A DNA stretch of 64,000 nt, taken from NCBI GenBank assembly GCA_001825665.1, contig MHXZ01000102.1:31550-95549 (forward strand). The letters run 5' to 3'. The notes below the pieces were generated by a model that searched no databases, was not told where the DNA came from, and saw nothing but the letters and a program-made list of their open reading frames with translations. Positions within the stretch are counted from its first letter, which is position 1; every line of letters begins with the position of its first letter. The DNA is from Planctomycetes bacterium GWF2_41_51 (GTDB lineage Bacteria; Planctomycetota; Phycisphaerae; Sedimentisphaerales; UBA12454). Both the position numbers and the translations under genes were made by a program. Shown here one piece after another: positions 52,171 through 60,839 of the stretch.

Positions 52171-52803
52171 ATGACACCTAAAAAGACGATAGAAAGAATC
52201 AGTTTATACCGACGAATAGTCGGTAATTTGCTTTTAAGCGGCAAAAAACAGGCTTTTTCGCATGAAATCGCCAAACTTGCGGGTGTTAAAAGCTCGCAGA
52301 TACGGCACGATTTTATGTTCATCGGCACCAACGGCCGTGCTAATGCCGGCTATGACCTCCAGGAATTGAGGGGGCATATCGAAGGTTTTTTGTTTGGCGG
52401 CGATGCTGATAATTTCTGTATCGTTGGAGTCGGTAATCTTGGCCGGGCGATATTAGCGTTTTTTAGGGCAAGGCACAAAAATATCGTTATTAAAGCGGTA
52501 TTCGATAAAGACCCGGCCTTAAAAGACCGGATTATTCAGGGTTGCCGTTGTTATTCGATAGATGATGCAAGTGAGATAATTAAAAAAGAAAACATAAATA
52601 TCGGAATTATTGCCGTTCCCGTTGAGCAGGCCAAGTTGGTTGCTCAAATTCTTGTAGATGGCGGCATTAAAAGTATAGTGAATTTCGCGCCGGTTCCTTT
52701 AAATGTCCGGCAGGGATTATTTATAGAAAATGTAGATTTAACAATGTACCTTGAAAAAGCGGCGTTCTTTTCGAGGAATTTGAGCAAACTATCGGAGGTT
52801 TAA
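52171..52803 (+). CDS. rex: redox-sensing transcriptional repressor Rex
   Basis: A 210-residue Rex protein. An N-terminal winged helix (about 1-75) contains SSQIRHDFMFIGTNGRANAG, the family DNA-recognition region. The C-terminal Rossmann domain has GVGNLG (86-91), which binds NAD(H), and NFAPVPLNV near 175-185. Rex senses the NADH/NAD+ ratio and releases DNA when NADH is high. It leads the hydrogenase operon with a matching operator at 52124-52141, so it probably represses itself and the hydrogenase. The hydC start directly follows its stop. Confidence 0.95.
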   Translation: MTPKKTIERISLYRRIVGNLLLSGKKQAFSHEIAKLAGVKSSQIRHDFMFIGTNGRANAGYDLQELRGHIEGFLFGGDADNFCIVGVGNLGRAILAFFRARHKNIVIKAVFDKDPALKDRIIQGCRCYSIDDASEIIKKENINIGIIAVPVEQAKLVAQILVDGGIKSIVNFAPVPLNVRQGLFIENVDLTMYLEKAAFFSRNLSKLSEV

Positions 52804-53280
52804 ATGTCGCAGATTAAAACAGTTTTAGAAAAATATCCGAATGCGAAAAGGGAAAACTTGATTCCCATTTTGCAGGATATTCAGGAAGCATGCGGGTATC
52901 TTTCCCGCGAAGTGGTAAACGAAGTTGCCCAGTATATAGGTCTGCCGGCGGCGAAAATTTATGGTGTGGCGACCTTTTATAATCAGTTCCGCTTTCAGCC
53001 TCTTGGAAAATATCACGTAATGATTTGCCGCGGAACGGCATGCCATGTCAAAGGTTCGCAAAAAGTGCTCGATATGGTCGTCAAGGCTCTGGGCATCCAG
53101 CCGGGTCAGACATCCCGCGATGGATTATTCAGCCTCGGCGTTGTGGCTTGTATGGGAGCCTGCGGTTTGGCACCTGTAGTAAGTATAAATGGTGAATTTC
53201 ATGCAAAAGTAACTCCCAAGAAATTATCCGGCATCATCGCCGAAATCAGGGACAAGGAGCTCAGTCATGCAAAAAACTGA
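52804..53280 (+). CDS. hydC: electron-bifurcating [FeFe]-hydrogenase gamma subunit (NuoE-like)
   Basis: A 158-residue thioredoxin-fold [2Fe-2S] protein. Cluster ligands are C75 and C80 (ICRGTACHVKGS) and C116 and C120 (VACMGACGLAP), as in NuoE/HydC. The segment QEACGYLSREV, then IYGVATFYNQF, is the usual helical N-terminus. It transfers electrons within the HydABC complex. It overlaps the start of the next gene by 14 bp, implying translational coupling and fixed stoichiometry. Confidence 0.93.
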   Translation: MSQIKTVLEKYPNAKRENLIPILQDIQEACGYLSREVVNEVAQYIGLPAAKIYGVATFYNQFRFQPLGKYHVMICRGTACHVKGSQKVLDMVVKALGIQPGQTSRDGLFSLGVVACMGACGLAPVVSINGEFHAKVTPKKLSGIIAEIRDKELSHAKN

Positions 53281-56200
53281 AACTAAAGTAAACAATAATC
53301 AATGCTGGCCCGATGCGCTGCGGCCTTCCAAAGAATTGGTAAGCAAACTTCAAGGCGGACCATTTAAAGGTGCGCTGGCAAAAGGCCAAGAAGTACTTGA
53401 TGAACTGGTCGATATACTGCGTCGTGACAAAATGACTAAACCGGCGGTGTTTGTCGGAGCGGGAACCTGCGGTTTGGGTGCAGGGGCAGGAAAAACGCTC
53501 GAAGCTATCCGCGAATACTGCAAGACCAAAAATATCGATGCAGATATTGTTGAAGTGGGCTGCATCGGCTTCTGTTCGGAAGAACCAATTGTCGATGTCA
53601 AACTGCCGGGCAAAACAAGAGTCAGTTTCGGAAACGTAAATGCCGAAGACGCAGCTAAACTGCTCGACAAAACATTCGCAGGCAAGATTGACGCGCAACA
53701 TCTGCTCGGACAATTTCGCAGTGAACGCGACCAGGCGTGGACGGGTGTGCAGTATCTTGACGAACATCCGTTTATGAAACTGCAGCGCCGAGTTGTGCTG
53801 GCAGGGGGCGGAATTATCGATCCAACAAATATTGACGAGTACATCGCCAGGGGCGGTTATTCCGCAATGGCGTTGACTCTCAAAAATAAAACACCACTGG
53901 AATTGTGCGATTTGGTCGAGTCGAGCGGTTTACGCGGACGCGGCGGCGGCGGTTTTCCGACTGGTAAAAAATGGAAATTCGCGCTGCGTGAAATGGCCAA
54001 TCAAAAATACCTTGTCTGCAATGCAGATGAAGGTGACCCGGGCGCATTTATGGACCGCGCTGTCGGAGAAAGCGACCCGCATCGGCTGATTGAAGGAATG
54101 ATAATCGCCGCTTATGGAATCGGCGCGACCAAGGCTTACATTTATATTCGTGCAGAATATCCTCTGGCCGTTAAACGTCTCGAAGAAGCAATCAAACAGG
54201 CACGTGCCTACGGACTGCTGGGACATAATATTCTCGATAGCGGCAACAATCTTGATATCATTATAAAAATGGGTGCAGGCGCATTTGTTTGCGGTGAAGA
54301 GACCGCACTTTTGCACAGTATCGAAGGCAAACGCGGTATGCCTCGTCCGAGGCCGCCGTTTCCTGCGATTTCCGGCCTGTTCGGAAAACCGACAGTTATC
54401 AATAATGTCGAGACCTTGGCCAATCTGCCGTTGATTGTCGAACGCGGAGCCGATTGGTTTAGCGCTATGGGAACAAAGACAAGCAAAGGAACAAAAGTTT
54501 TTGCTCTTTCCGGAATGGTTAAATGTACCGGACTTGTCGAGGTGCCGATGGGAACTACTCTCAACCAGGTTGTTTATGATGTTGGCGGCGGAATTCCTAA
54601 TCGCAAACGCTGCAAAGGTGTGCAAATCGGCGGACCTTCAGGCGGCTGCATTCCTGAACATAAGCTGGGTATCGAAATCGATTACGAAACAATCAAAACA
54701 GTCGGCGCGATTATGGGTTCCGGCGGATTGGTGGTTCTCGATGAAAATACCTGTATGGTCGATTTGGCCAAATATTTTATGGAATTTATACAGTCTGAAA
54801 GCTGCGGAAAATGTATTCCGTGCCGTGAAGGAACAAAGCGAATGCTCGAAATTCTTCAGGCAATTACGCGACCTCGCCGCAAGGAAGACAATAACGATGC
54901 ACTGCTGCGATTCCAGGGTGTCTTACAGCTTCGTCAACTGGCAGAAACTATTAAGTCTACATCTTTGTGCGGTCTGGGGCAGACTGCTCCAAATCCAGTG
55001 CTTAGCACGCTTAACTGGTTCCGCGACGAATATGAAGCGCATGTTTTCAACCGTGAGTGTCCTGCCGGGTCTTGTAAAGAATTAGTTGGAGCACCTTGCC
55101 AGAACGGCTGTCCGGTCGGAACGGAAGCATGGCGATACGTCGCACATATCTCCCGCAGAGAATATAACGAAGCTTACCGAGTCATTCGTGAGGCAAATCC
55201 ATTACCGTCTATTTGTGCACGTGTGTGTCATCATCCATGTGAGACTGTTTGCAGGGCGAGAGTTACCGGCAGTGAGGCGATTTCAATCCGAACTCTCAAA
55301 CGCTTTGTTGTCGATAAGGTCGACCCGTCTGTCTGGAAACAACCGGTCAGGCCGGCAGATGCCAATTCCGCTAAAATCGCCATTATCGGTTCAGGCCCGA
55401 CAGGCTTGGCAGCAGCAGATATGCTTTCTCGTGCCGGTCACAAGGTAACGGTATTTGAACGAGAAACAAAAGCCGGCGGTATGCTTGTCAGCGCGATTCC
55501 GTCATATCGTCTGCCTCGTAAACTTCTGCAAAAAGAAATTGATGCTCTGTTGAATCCAAATATGGAAATTAAATATAACTGTTCGTTAGGACGCGATGTT
55601 ACAATTGAAGGACTTTTTGCCGATGGCTACAAGGCTGTTTTATTGGCGATTGGTTCTTATAAGAGCCTTGAATTAGGTCTTCCTGATGAACACGTCAGCG
55701 GCATAGTCCCGGGTATGAAATTCCTGAAGACTTACAATTTACGCAATAAGTCCCTCGCCAAAGGCAGAGTCGGTATCATCGGCGGCGGAAATTCAGCTAT
55801 CGATGCGGCTCGTGTGGCGATTCGTCAGAAGGGCGTTGACAGCGTTACCGTATTTTATCGCAGGACACGCAGTGAAATGCCCGCCTTCGCCGAGGAAATC
55901 GAAGCCGAATTGGCTGAAGGCGTTAAGCTTAAAACTCTTGTAGCGCCGACGGCGATTCTTTCGAAAGAAGGAAAACTTACCGGTGTTCGATTTATCCGCA
56001 ATGAGCTTGGCGATCCAGATATGAGCGGCAGACCAAGACCGGTTCCTGTCAAGGGGTCTGAGTTTGATGTGCCTTTGGATACTTTAATTGTGGCCATTAG
56101 CGAACAGCCTTATACACGCGGCATGCAGGATTTGAAACTCACAAAATGGGGCACAGTATACATCAATGAAGAAAACTTCATTACCAGTCGGCCGGGAGTT

Positions 56201-56533
56201 TTCGCTGCTGGCGATGTTGTTTCAGGCCCCGCGACTGTGATAGCTGCTTTGGCAACTGGAAAGAGTGCCGCACAAATGATTGACCGTTATGTCCGCGGAC
56301 GTAATATGAAAGTACTTCCAAAACTTCGGCTTCCTTCCGTCTATATCGAACCGGCGCAAATGGATGACGAAGAGGCGATGGACACAAAACGTGTCGAACC
56401 GCCGCACCTGGATGTTGAATGCAGATGCGGAAACTTCCACGAAGTCGAGCTTACCGTGACCGAAGAACAGGCCATCTGTGAAGCGCGTCGGTGTCTGCGC
56501 TGCGATTTGGAATTTACGCAGCCTAATAATTAA
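53267..56533 (+). CDS. hydB: hydrogenase flavoprotein subunit HydB/NuoF fused to a GltD-like NADPH-type module
   Basis: A 1088-residue fusion in the cytoplasm. Residues 35-125 are a thioredoxin-like [2Fe-2S] domain (GAGTCGLGAG, VGCIGFCSEEP). Residues about 170-590 are the NuoF core: FMN/NADH site GLRGRGGGGFPTGKKW, NADEGDPGAFMDR, and the [4Fe-4S] motif SCGKCIPCREGT (near 511-522). The usual C-terminal 2x[4Fe-4S] ferredoxin domain is replaced from about 605 by a glutamate-synthase small-chain (GltD/NfnB-like) module: PCQNGCPVG and CARVCHHPCETVC for clusters, IIGSGPTGLAAAD for FAD (about 703), IIGGGNSAIDAARVA for NAD(P)H (about 837) and GVFAAGDVVSGPATV. Such fusions occur in Sporomusa-type transhydrogenases. 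The complex may link H2 to both NADH and NADPH with ferredoxin; this is inference. Confidence 0.92.
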   Translation: MQKTETKVNNNQCWPDALRPSKELVSKLQGGPFKGALAKGQEVLDELVDILRRDKMTKPAVFVGAGTCGLGAGAGKTLEAIREYCKTKNIDADIVEVGCIGFCSEEPIVDVKLPGKTRVSFGNVNAEDAAKLLDKTFAGKIDAQHLLGQFRSERDQAWTGVQYLDEHPFMKLQRRVVLAGGGIIDPTNIDEYIARGGYSAMALTLKNKTPLELCDLVESSGLRGRGGGGFPTGKKWKFALREMANQKYLVCNADEGDPGAFMDRAVGESDPHRLIEGMIIAAYGIGATKAYIYIRAEYPLAVKRLEEAIKQARAYGLLGHNILDSGNNLDIIIKMGAGAFVCGEETALLHSIEGKRGMPRPRPPFPAISGLFGKPTVINNVETLANLPLIVERGADWFSAMGTKTSKGTKVFALSGMVKCTGLVEVPMGTTLNQVVYDVGGGIPNRKRCKGVQIGGPSGGCIPEHKLGIEIDYETIKTVGAIMGSGGLVVLDENTCMVDLAKYFMEFIQSESCGKCIPCREGTKRMLEILQAITRPRRKEDNNDALLRFQGVLQLRQLAETIKSTSLCGLGQTAPNPVLSTLNWFRDEYEAHVFNRECPAGSCKELVGAPCQNGCPVGTEAWRYVAHISRREYNEAYRVIREANPLPSICARVCHHPCETVCRARVTGSEAISIRTLKRFVVDKVDPSVWKQPVRPADANSAKIAIIGSGPTGLAAADMLSRAGHKVTVFERETKAGGMLVSAIPSYRLPRKLLQKEIDALLNPNMEIKYNCSLGRDVTIEGLFADGYKAVLLAIGSYKSLELGLPDEHVSGIVPGMKFLKTYNLRNKSLAKGRVGIIGGGNSAIDAARVAIRQKGVDSVTVFYRRTRSEMPAFAEEIEAELAEGVKLKTLVAPTAILSKEGKLTGVRFIRNELGDPDMSGRPRPVPVKGSEFDVPLDTLIVAISEQPYTRGMQDLKLTKWGTVYINEENFITSRPGVFAAGDVVSGPATVIAALATGKSAAQMIDRYVRGRNMKVLPKLRLPSVYIEPAQMDDEEAMDTKRVEPPHLDVECRCGNFHEVELTVTEEQAICEARRCLRCDLEFTQPNN

Positions 56534-56565
56534 CTCAACATACAAATTAGAATGAGGTCTTAGAT

Positions 56566-58287
56566 ATGTTTAATATAGAAATTGATAATCGAAACGTACA
56601 AGTGAATGACGGCGAAACGATACTGGCGGTCTGTAAACGTGAAGGCATTCGGATTCCCACCCTTTGTTTCTTAGAAGGGCTGGCTCCCAGCGGCGCCTGT
56701 CGAATGTGCATCGTGGAAGTAGAAGGTTTTCCGGGGCTTATCCCTGCCTGCTCCTATCCGGTTACGCCGGGTATGAAAGTGAAAACTTCAACACCAAGAG
56801 TTCTCGATGCACGCAGAACAATTGTCGAACTGCTCGTGAGCAATCATCCCGATGATTGTCTCTATTGTTTGCGGAACGGACAGTGCGAATTGCAGAAGCT
56901 GGCTCGCGATATGGACGTGAAACGGATTTCCTACGGCAAGTCGAAAACCAAACGCAATGCCGATGTATCCAGTCCGTCGATTGTTCGCGATCCCGAAAAA
57001 TGCATACTTTGCGGCAAATGCGTGCGAGTTTGCGAAGAAATTCAGGGCGTATCGGCAATTGATTTTGTCGGTCGCGGCTGCAAGGCATTTGTTGGAACCG
57101 CGTTTGACAGCGGCCTGAATGTCTCGACCTGCATAAATTGCGGTCAGTGCATTCTGGTCTGCCCGACGGGCGCTTTGACGGAACGGACATACGTCGATGA
57201 AGTCGCAGCGGCACTTGCTGACCCGGATAAATTTGTCGTTGTTCAGCACGCACCGTCGGTTTCGGTAACTCTGGCTGAAGAATTCGGCGTCAAAGCCGGT
57301 AAAGATGTGGACGGGCAAATGGTTGCCGCGTTGCGGAGACTCGGTTTCAAACGAGTATTCGATACTTCGTTTACAGCAGATTTGACTATTCTGGAAGAAG
57401 GTTCAGAACTTGTTCACCGAATCAAGACAGGCGGCAAGCTGCCGATGATGACAAGCTGTTCGCCAGGCTGGATTAAATTCGTCGAACAGTTCTACCCCGA
57501 TATGATTGAAAATGTCTCGACGTGCAAGAGTCCCCAGCAAATGATGGGCGCTTTAATCAAAAGCTTTTTCGCACAGCGGGAAGGTTTGGAGCCGAGCAAA
57601 ATCGTAAGCGTTTCCATAATGCCCTGCACAGCCAAAAAATTTGAATGCCAGCGTCCGGAGATGGCTGTTGATTATGTTCCCGATGTTGATTATGTACTCA
57701 CCACTCGTGAACTCGCGCAGCTTTTCCGCAGATATGGAATTGAACTCGGCGCGATGACGCCGGATACAGCAGATACGCCATTTGGTGAACGAACCAGTGC
57801 GGGTAAAATTTTTGGCGCAACAGGCGGTGTGATGGAAGCGGCGATTCGCAGTGCATATTTTCTGCTTACGGGACAGGAATATCCGGAAGAAAAAATTCCG
57901 GCTATCCGCGGCCTGAAAGGACATAAGGAAGTCAAACTTAAAATCGGCGAGCTGGAAGTTGGAGCGGCTGTTGTCAGCGGACTCGGCAATGCCCGCAAAC
58001 TGCTCGATGAAATAAAAGCAGGCAGAAACGATATCCATTTTATCGAAGTAATGACATGTCCCGGCGGATGTATTTCCGGAGGCGGTCAGCCGCTGAATAC
58101 CGATACCGAAGCTGTGAAGGCACGTTTGCAGGCTCTTTATCAGATTGACCGCGACGACAGAACCAGGGTCAGCCATCGCAACGAATCTGTTAACAGGCTG
58201 TACAAAGAATTTCTCGGACAGCCGCTCGGCGAGAAGAGCCATCATCTTCTGCATACGCATTATAAGAAACGTGAAGTTAAAGCATAA
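56566..58287 (+). CDS. hydA: [FeFe]-hydrogenase catalytic subunit HydA
   Basis: A 573-residue enzyme of the NADH/NADP-linked type. Residues 1-75 form a [2Fe-2S] ferredoxin domain (C34, C45, C48, C62), followed by a His/Cys [4Fe-4S] site (H94, C98, C101, C107) and two [4Fe-4S] clusters (CILCGKCVRVC at 146-156 and CINCGQCILVC at 189-199). The H-cluster domain follows: L1 TSCSPGW (296-302), L2 MPCTAKKFE (352-360) and L3 EVMTCPGGCISGGG (494-507). L1 has Ser where the common form is TSCCPGW. It should evolve or oxidise H2 with HydB and HydC. A GGTCT-rich site lies upstream, 32 bp after hydB. Confidence 0.93.
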   Translation: MFNIEIDNRNVQVNDGETILAVCKREGIRIPTLCFLEGLAPSGACRMCIVEVEGFPGLIPACSYPVTPGMKVKTSTPRVLDARRTIVELLVSNHPDDCLYCLRNGQCELQKLARDMDVKRISYGKSKTKRNADVSSPSIVRDPEKCILCGKCVRVCEEIQGVSAIDFVGRGCKAFVGTAFDSGLNVSTCINCGQCILVCPTGALTERTYVDEVAAALADPDKFVVVQHAPSVSVTLAEEFGVKAGKDVDGQMVAALRRLGFKRVFDTSFTADLTILEEGSELVHRIKTGGKLPMMTSCSPGWIKFVEQFYPDMIENVSTCKSPQQMMGALIKSFFAQREGLEPSKIVSVSIMPCTAKKFECQRPEMAVDYVPDVDYVLTTRELAQLFRRYGIELGAMTPDTADTPFGERTSAGKIFGATGGVMEAAIRSAYFLLTGQEYPEEKIPAIRGLKGHKEVKLKIGELEVGAAVVSGLGNARKLLDEIKAGRNDIHFIEVMTCPGGCISGGGQPLNTDTEAVKARLQALYQIDRDDRTRVSHRNESVNRLYKEFLGQPLGEKSHHLLHTHYKKREVKA

Positions 58288-58290
58288 ATA

Positions 58291-58313
58291 TCCAGTGGGA
58301 TTTTCCTGCTGGA
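58291..58313 (+). terminator. intercistronic stem-loop after hydA
   Basis: TCCAGTGGGA (58291-58300) and TCCTGCTGGA (58304-58313) pair over ten positions, two of them G-T, around a three-base loop, followed by AATAATAAAAATT. It stands between the structural genes and the signalling genes and may lower downstream expression or stabilise the hydCBA part of the mRNA. Confidence 0.5.
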
Positions 58314-58336
58314 AATAATAAAAATTAGGAGCGACT

Positions 58337-58729
58337 ATGACAGTATTAAAAAAAGTTCTCGTTGTTGATGACGACCCGGATATCCTTGACCAGGTAGAGC
58401 TTGTGCTTAAGGCCGGCGGCTACGATGTATCGCCGGCAAACTCTGCCGCGGATGCAGAAGAGTTTTTGAATTGCACGCAGCCCGACCTTGCGATTGTGGA
58501 CCTTATGATGGAACAGGCCGATTCCGGTTTTATCTTATGCTATCAGATTAAAAAATTGTATCCGAATGTACCGATCATTATGCTGACGGCAGTACGTGCC
58601 GCAACCGGGCTGGACTTCGATGGCAAAACGGCGGAGGCAAAATCGTGGGTTAAGGCAGATTGTATTCTCGATAAGCCTGTACGGCCTGAAGAGATACTCA
58701 ATACCGTGCGAAAATTGCTTGGCGCTTGA
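58337..58729 (+). CDS. single-domain response regulator (receiver)
   Basis: A 130-residue CheY-like receiver with no output domain. The acidic pocket is D11-D13, the phosphoacceptor is D55 (LAIVDLMME), and T84 and K113 (ILDKP) complete the site. It lies between hydA and the hydrogenase-like kinase gene, so it is likely the kinase's phosphorylation partner and passes a signal to another protein. AGGAG is upstream of the ATG. Confidence 0.88.
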   Translation: MTVLKKVLVVDDDPDILDQVELVLKAGGYDVSPANSAADAEEFLNCTQPDLAIVDLMMEQADSGFILCYQIKKLYPNVPIIMLTAVRAATGLDFDGKTAEAKSWVKADCILDKPVRPEEILNTVRKLLGA

Positions 58730-58786
58730 AGCGAACATAGCTGTCGTCTCTACGAAACAGAACCTTGTTAATAAAGGATAAAAATA

Positions 58787-60811
58787 GTGAGAGAAATTTC
58801 ACCGACTGGTTTCGTTCGTACAGTGAAAGAGCGATGCAGAATTTGTTATACCTGTGTACGGGAATGTCCGGCCAAGGCAATCAGAATCGCAAACGGACAG
58901 GCTGAAGTTATCGCGGAAAGATGCATCGGATGCGGGAACTGTGTTCGTGTGTGCAGCCAAAAAGCCAAAATAGTCCTCGATTCAAAAGAGGGGGTATACG
59001 AATTATTAAAGGCGGGATGCAAAACTGCGGTGATACTTGCGCCGAGTTTCCCGGCGGAGTTTGTTGAAATCGGCTGCAAGAGGCTTGTCGGCATGATTCG
59101 CAAACTCGGTTTCGATTACGTCAATGAGGTCGGATTCGGGGCGGACCTTGTCGCAGGAGAATATCATAAGCTGCTCGAACAAGGCGGGGCGAACTGCAAA
59201 TATATAGCTACGAGTTGTCCGGCGATTATCGCATACGTTGAAAGATACCATCCTGATTTGGTTAAAAATCTTGCGCCGATAGTTTCACCAATGGTTGCGA
59301 CCGCAAAGACACTTCATAAACTTTACGGCGACGATTTGAAAGTCGTTTTCGTCGGACCGTGCATAGCCAAGAAAGGCGAAATCAGAAGCGTCAATATGAA
59401 TAGTGAAGTTGCGGAGAGTCTGACGTTCATTGAGCTTCGCGAGATGCTCGAAACGGAAAACATCTCTGCTGAAAATACAGAGGACAGTGAATTCGATGAG
59501 CCATTGGCTGGTGTCGGAGCGATATTTCCAATAAGCAGGGGATTGTTTCAATCGGCGGGAATCGAAGAAGATTTGATCAACGGTACTATTGCTGCGGTTG
59601 AGGGTGGAAATAGTTTTGTCGATGCATTCAGAGAATTTGACAATGGCGAAATGAATGTTCAACTGCTTGAAGTACTGGCTTGCAGCGGATGCATAATGGG
59701 GCCGGGAATTTCAAATAAAAAACCTCTGTTCAATCGAAGGGCTTCTGTCAGCGGATATGTACGCGAGAAGATGAAAAATTTTGACAAGGGAAAATGGACT
59801 GAAAATATAAAATGTTTTGAAAATCTCGACCTTTCGCGAAAGTTCGCCATTTATGACCAGCGAATAAAAATTATACAGGAAGACGGGCTTGAGCAGATTT
59901 TAAGACGGATGGGTAAAAACGAACCGGCGGATGAACTCAACTGCGGAGCTTGCGGATATAATACGTGCCGTGAACATGCGTTGGCGATATGGAAAGGACT
60001 GGCAGAAAGTGAAATGTGCCTGCCTTATACCATAGAACAACTTCATAAAACGATAGATGATTTGGCAAGCTCAAATAATCAGCTTGCCAGTACCCAGGAA
60101 GCGCTTATGCAGTCGGAAAAACTTGCGAGTATGGGCCAGCTTGCCGCCGGAGTTGCTCATGAGATTAATAACCCTCTCGGCGTTGTTCTTATGTACGCGC
60201 ATCTGCTTTTGGAAAAATATAACCAGGATAAAACCTTGACCGGTGATTTACGTTTAATTGCCGAGCAAGCCGACAGATGCAAAAGAATCGTTGGCGAATT
60301 GCTTAACTTCGCCAGGAAAAATAAGGCTGTTTTTGTGCCGACGGATATTTGTGAACTTCTCGAAAAATCTATACAGGCGGTGCCGAACGGAAAGGGCATC
60401 AAAATCGAAGTTGAAAATACGTTGGAAAATAAAATTGCCGAACTCGATGGAGACCAGATGAGCCAGGTGTTCAGCAATTTAATTTCTAACGCCATTGCAG
60501 CGACAGATGATAATGGACTTATAAAGATTATTATCGGCGGCGATGAGAAAAAACTCGATATAAAGGTAGTTGATTTCGGCACTGGAATACCGAAACAAAA
60601 TATATCCAAAATTTTTGAGCCGTTTTTTACGACAAAACAAATAGGAAAAGGCACCGGGCTTGGTCTTGCAGTAGCCTATGGAATTATTAAAATGCATAGA
60701 GGTGATATAAAGGTCGAATCCAATGCTGATTCCGCAAAGGGGCCTACAGGATCGATATTTACAGTTATATTGCCCAGAATGCAAACTAACGGATTTGTTT
60801 CGAATAGTTAA
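58787..60811 (+). CDS. histidine kinase with a hydrogenase-like iron-sulfur sensor domain
   Basis: A 674-residue kinase with a GTG start after AAAGGA. Residues 15-57 hold two [4Fe-4S] motifs (C17-C20-C23-C27 and C46-C49-C52-C56). Residues about 75-345 match the [FeFe]-hydrogenase H-cluster domain but are altered: C144 in TSCPAI, C192 in GPCIAKKGE and C299-x-x-C302 in LACSGCIMGPG, where catalytic enzymes have CPGGC. A further [4Fe-4S]-type motif follows (C386, C389, C394, C411). HisKA has H458 (GVAHEINNP), and the HATPase has NAIAATDDNG, DFGTGIP and GTGLGL. It probably senses H2 or redox state and controls the operon; there is no transmembrane segment. Confidence 0.9.
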   Translation: MREISPTGFVRTVKERCRICYTCVRECPAKAIRIANGQAEVIAERCIGCGNCVRVCSQKAKIVLDSKEGVYELLKAGCKTAVILAPSFPAEFVEIGCKRLVGMIRKLGFDYVNEVGFGADLVAGEYHKLLEQGGANCKYIATSCPAIIAYVERYHPDLVKNLAPIVSPMVATAKTLHKLYGDDLKVVFVGPCIAKKGEIRSVNMNSEVAESLTFIELREMLETENISAENTEDSEFDEPLAGVGAIFPISRGLFQSAGIEEDLINGTIAAVEGGNSFVDAFREFDNGEMNVQLLEVLACSGCIMGPGISNKKPLFNRRASVSGYVREKMKNFDKGKWTENIKCFENLDLSRKFAIYDQRIKIIQEDGLEQILRRMGKNEPADELNCGACGYNTCREHALAIWKGLAESEMCLPYTIEQLHKTIDDLASSNNQLASTQEALMQSEKLASMGQLAAGVAHEINNPLGVVLMYAHLLLEKYNQDKTLTGDLRLIAEQADRCKRIVGELLNFARKNKAVFVPTDICELLEKSIQAVPNGKGIKIEVENTLENKIAELDGDQMSQVFSNLISNAIAATDDNGLIKIIIGGDEKKLDIKVVDFGTGIPKQNISKIFEPFFTTKQIGKGTGLGLAVAYGIIKMHRGDIKVESNADSAKGPTGSIFTVILPRMQTNGFVSNS

Positions 60812-60839
60812 AACCGGGAAAGGCTTTTAGGAAGTAGCA

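Noticed and set aside
54435..55085. Long overlapping frame of 216 codons inside hydB
   Set aside because: It lies in another frame of a strongly recognisable gene, has no family features, and similar shadow frames occur across 53.3-58.3 kb because of codon bias.
53267..58287. The operon as a pure Stn-type transhydrogenase without hydrogenase function
   Set aside because: hydA keeps the L1, L2 and L3 loops of the H-cluster domain, and hydE and hydG follow, so a working hydrogenase is the better reading.
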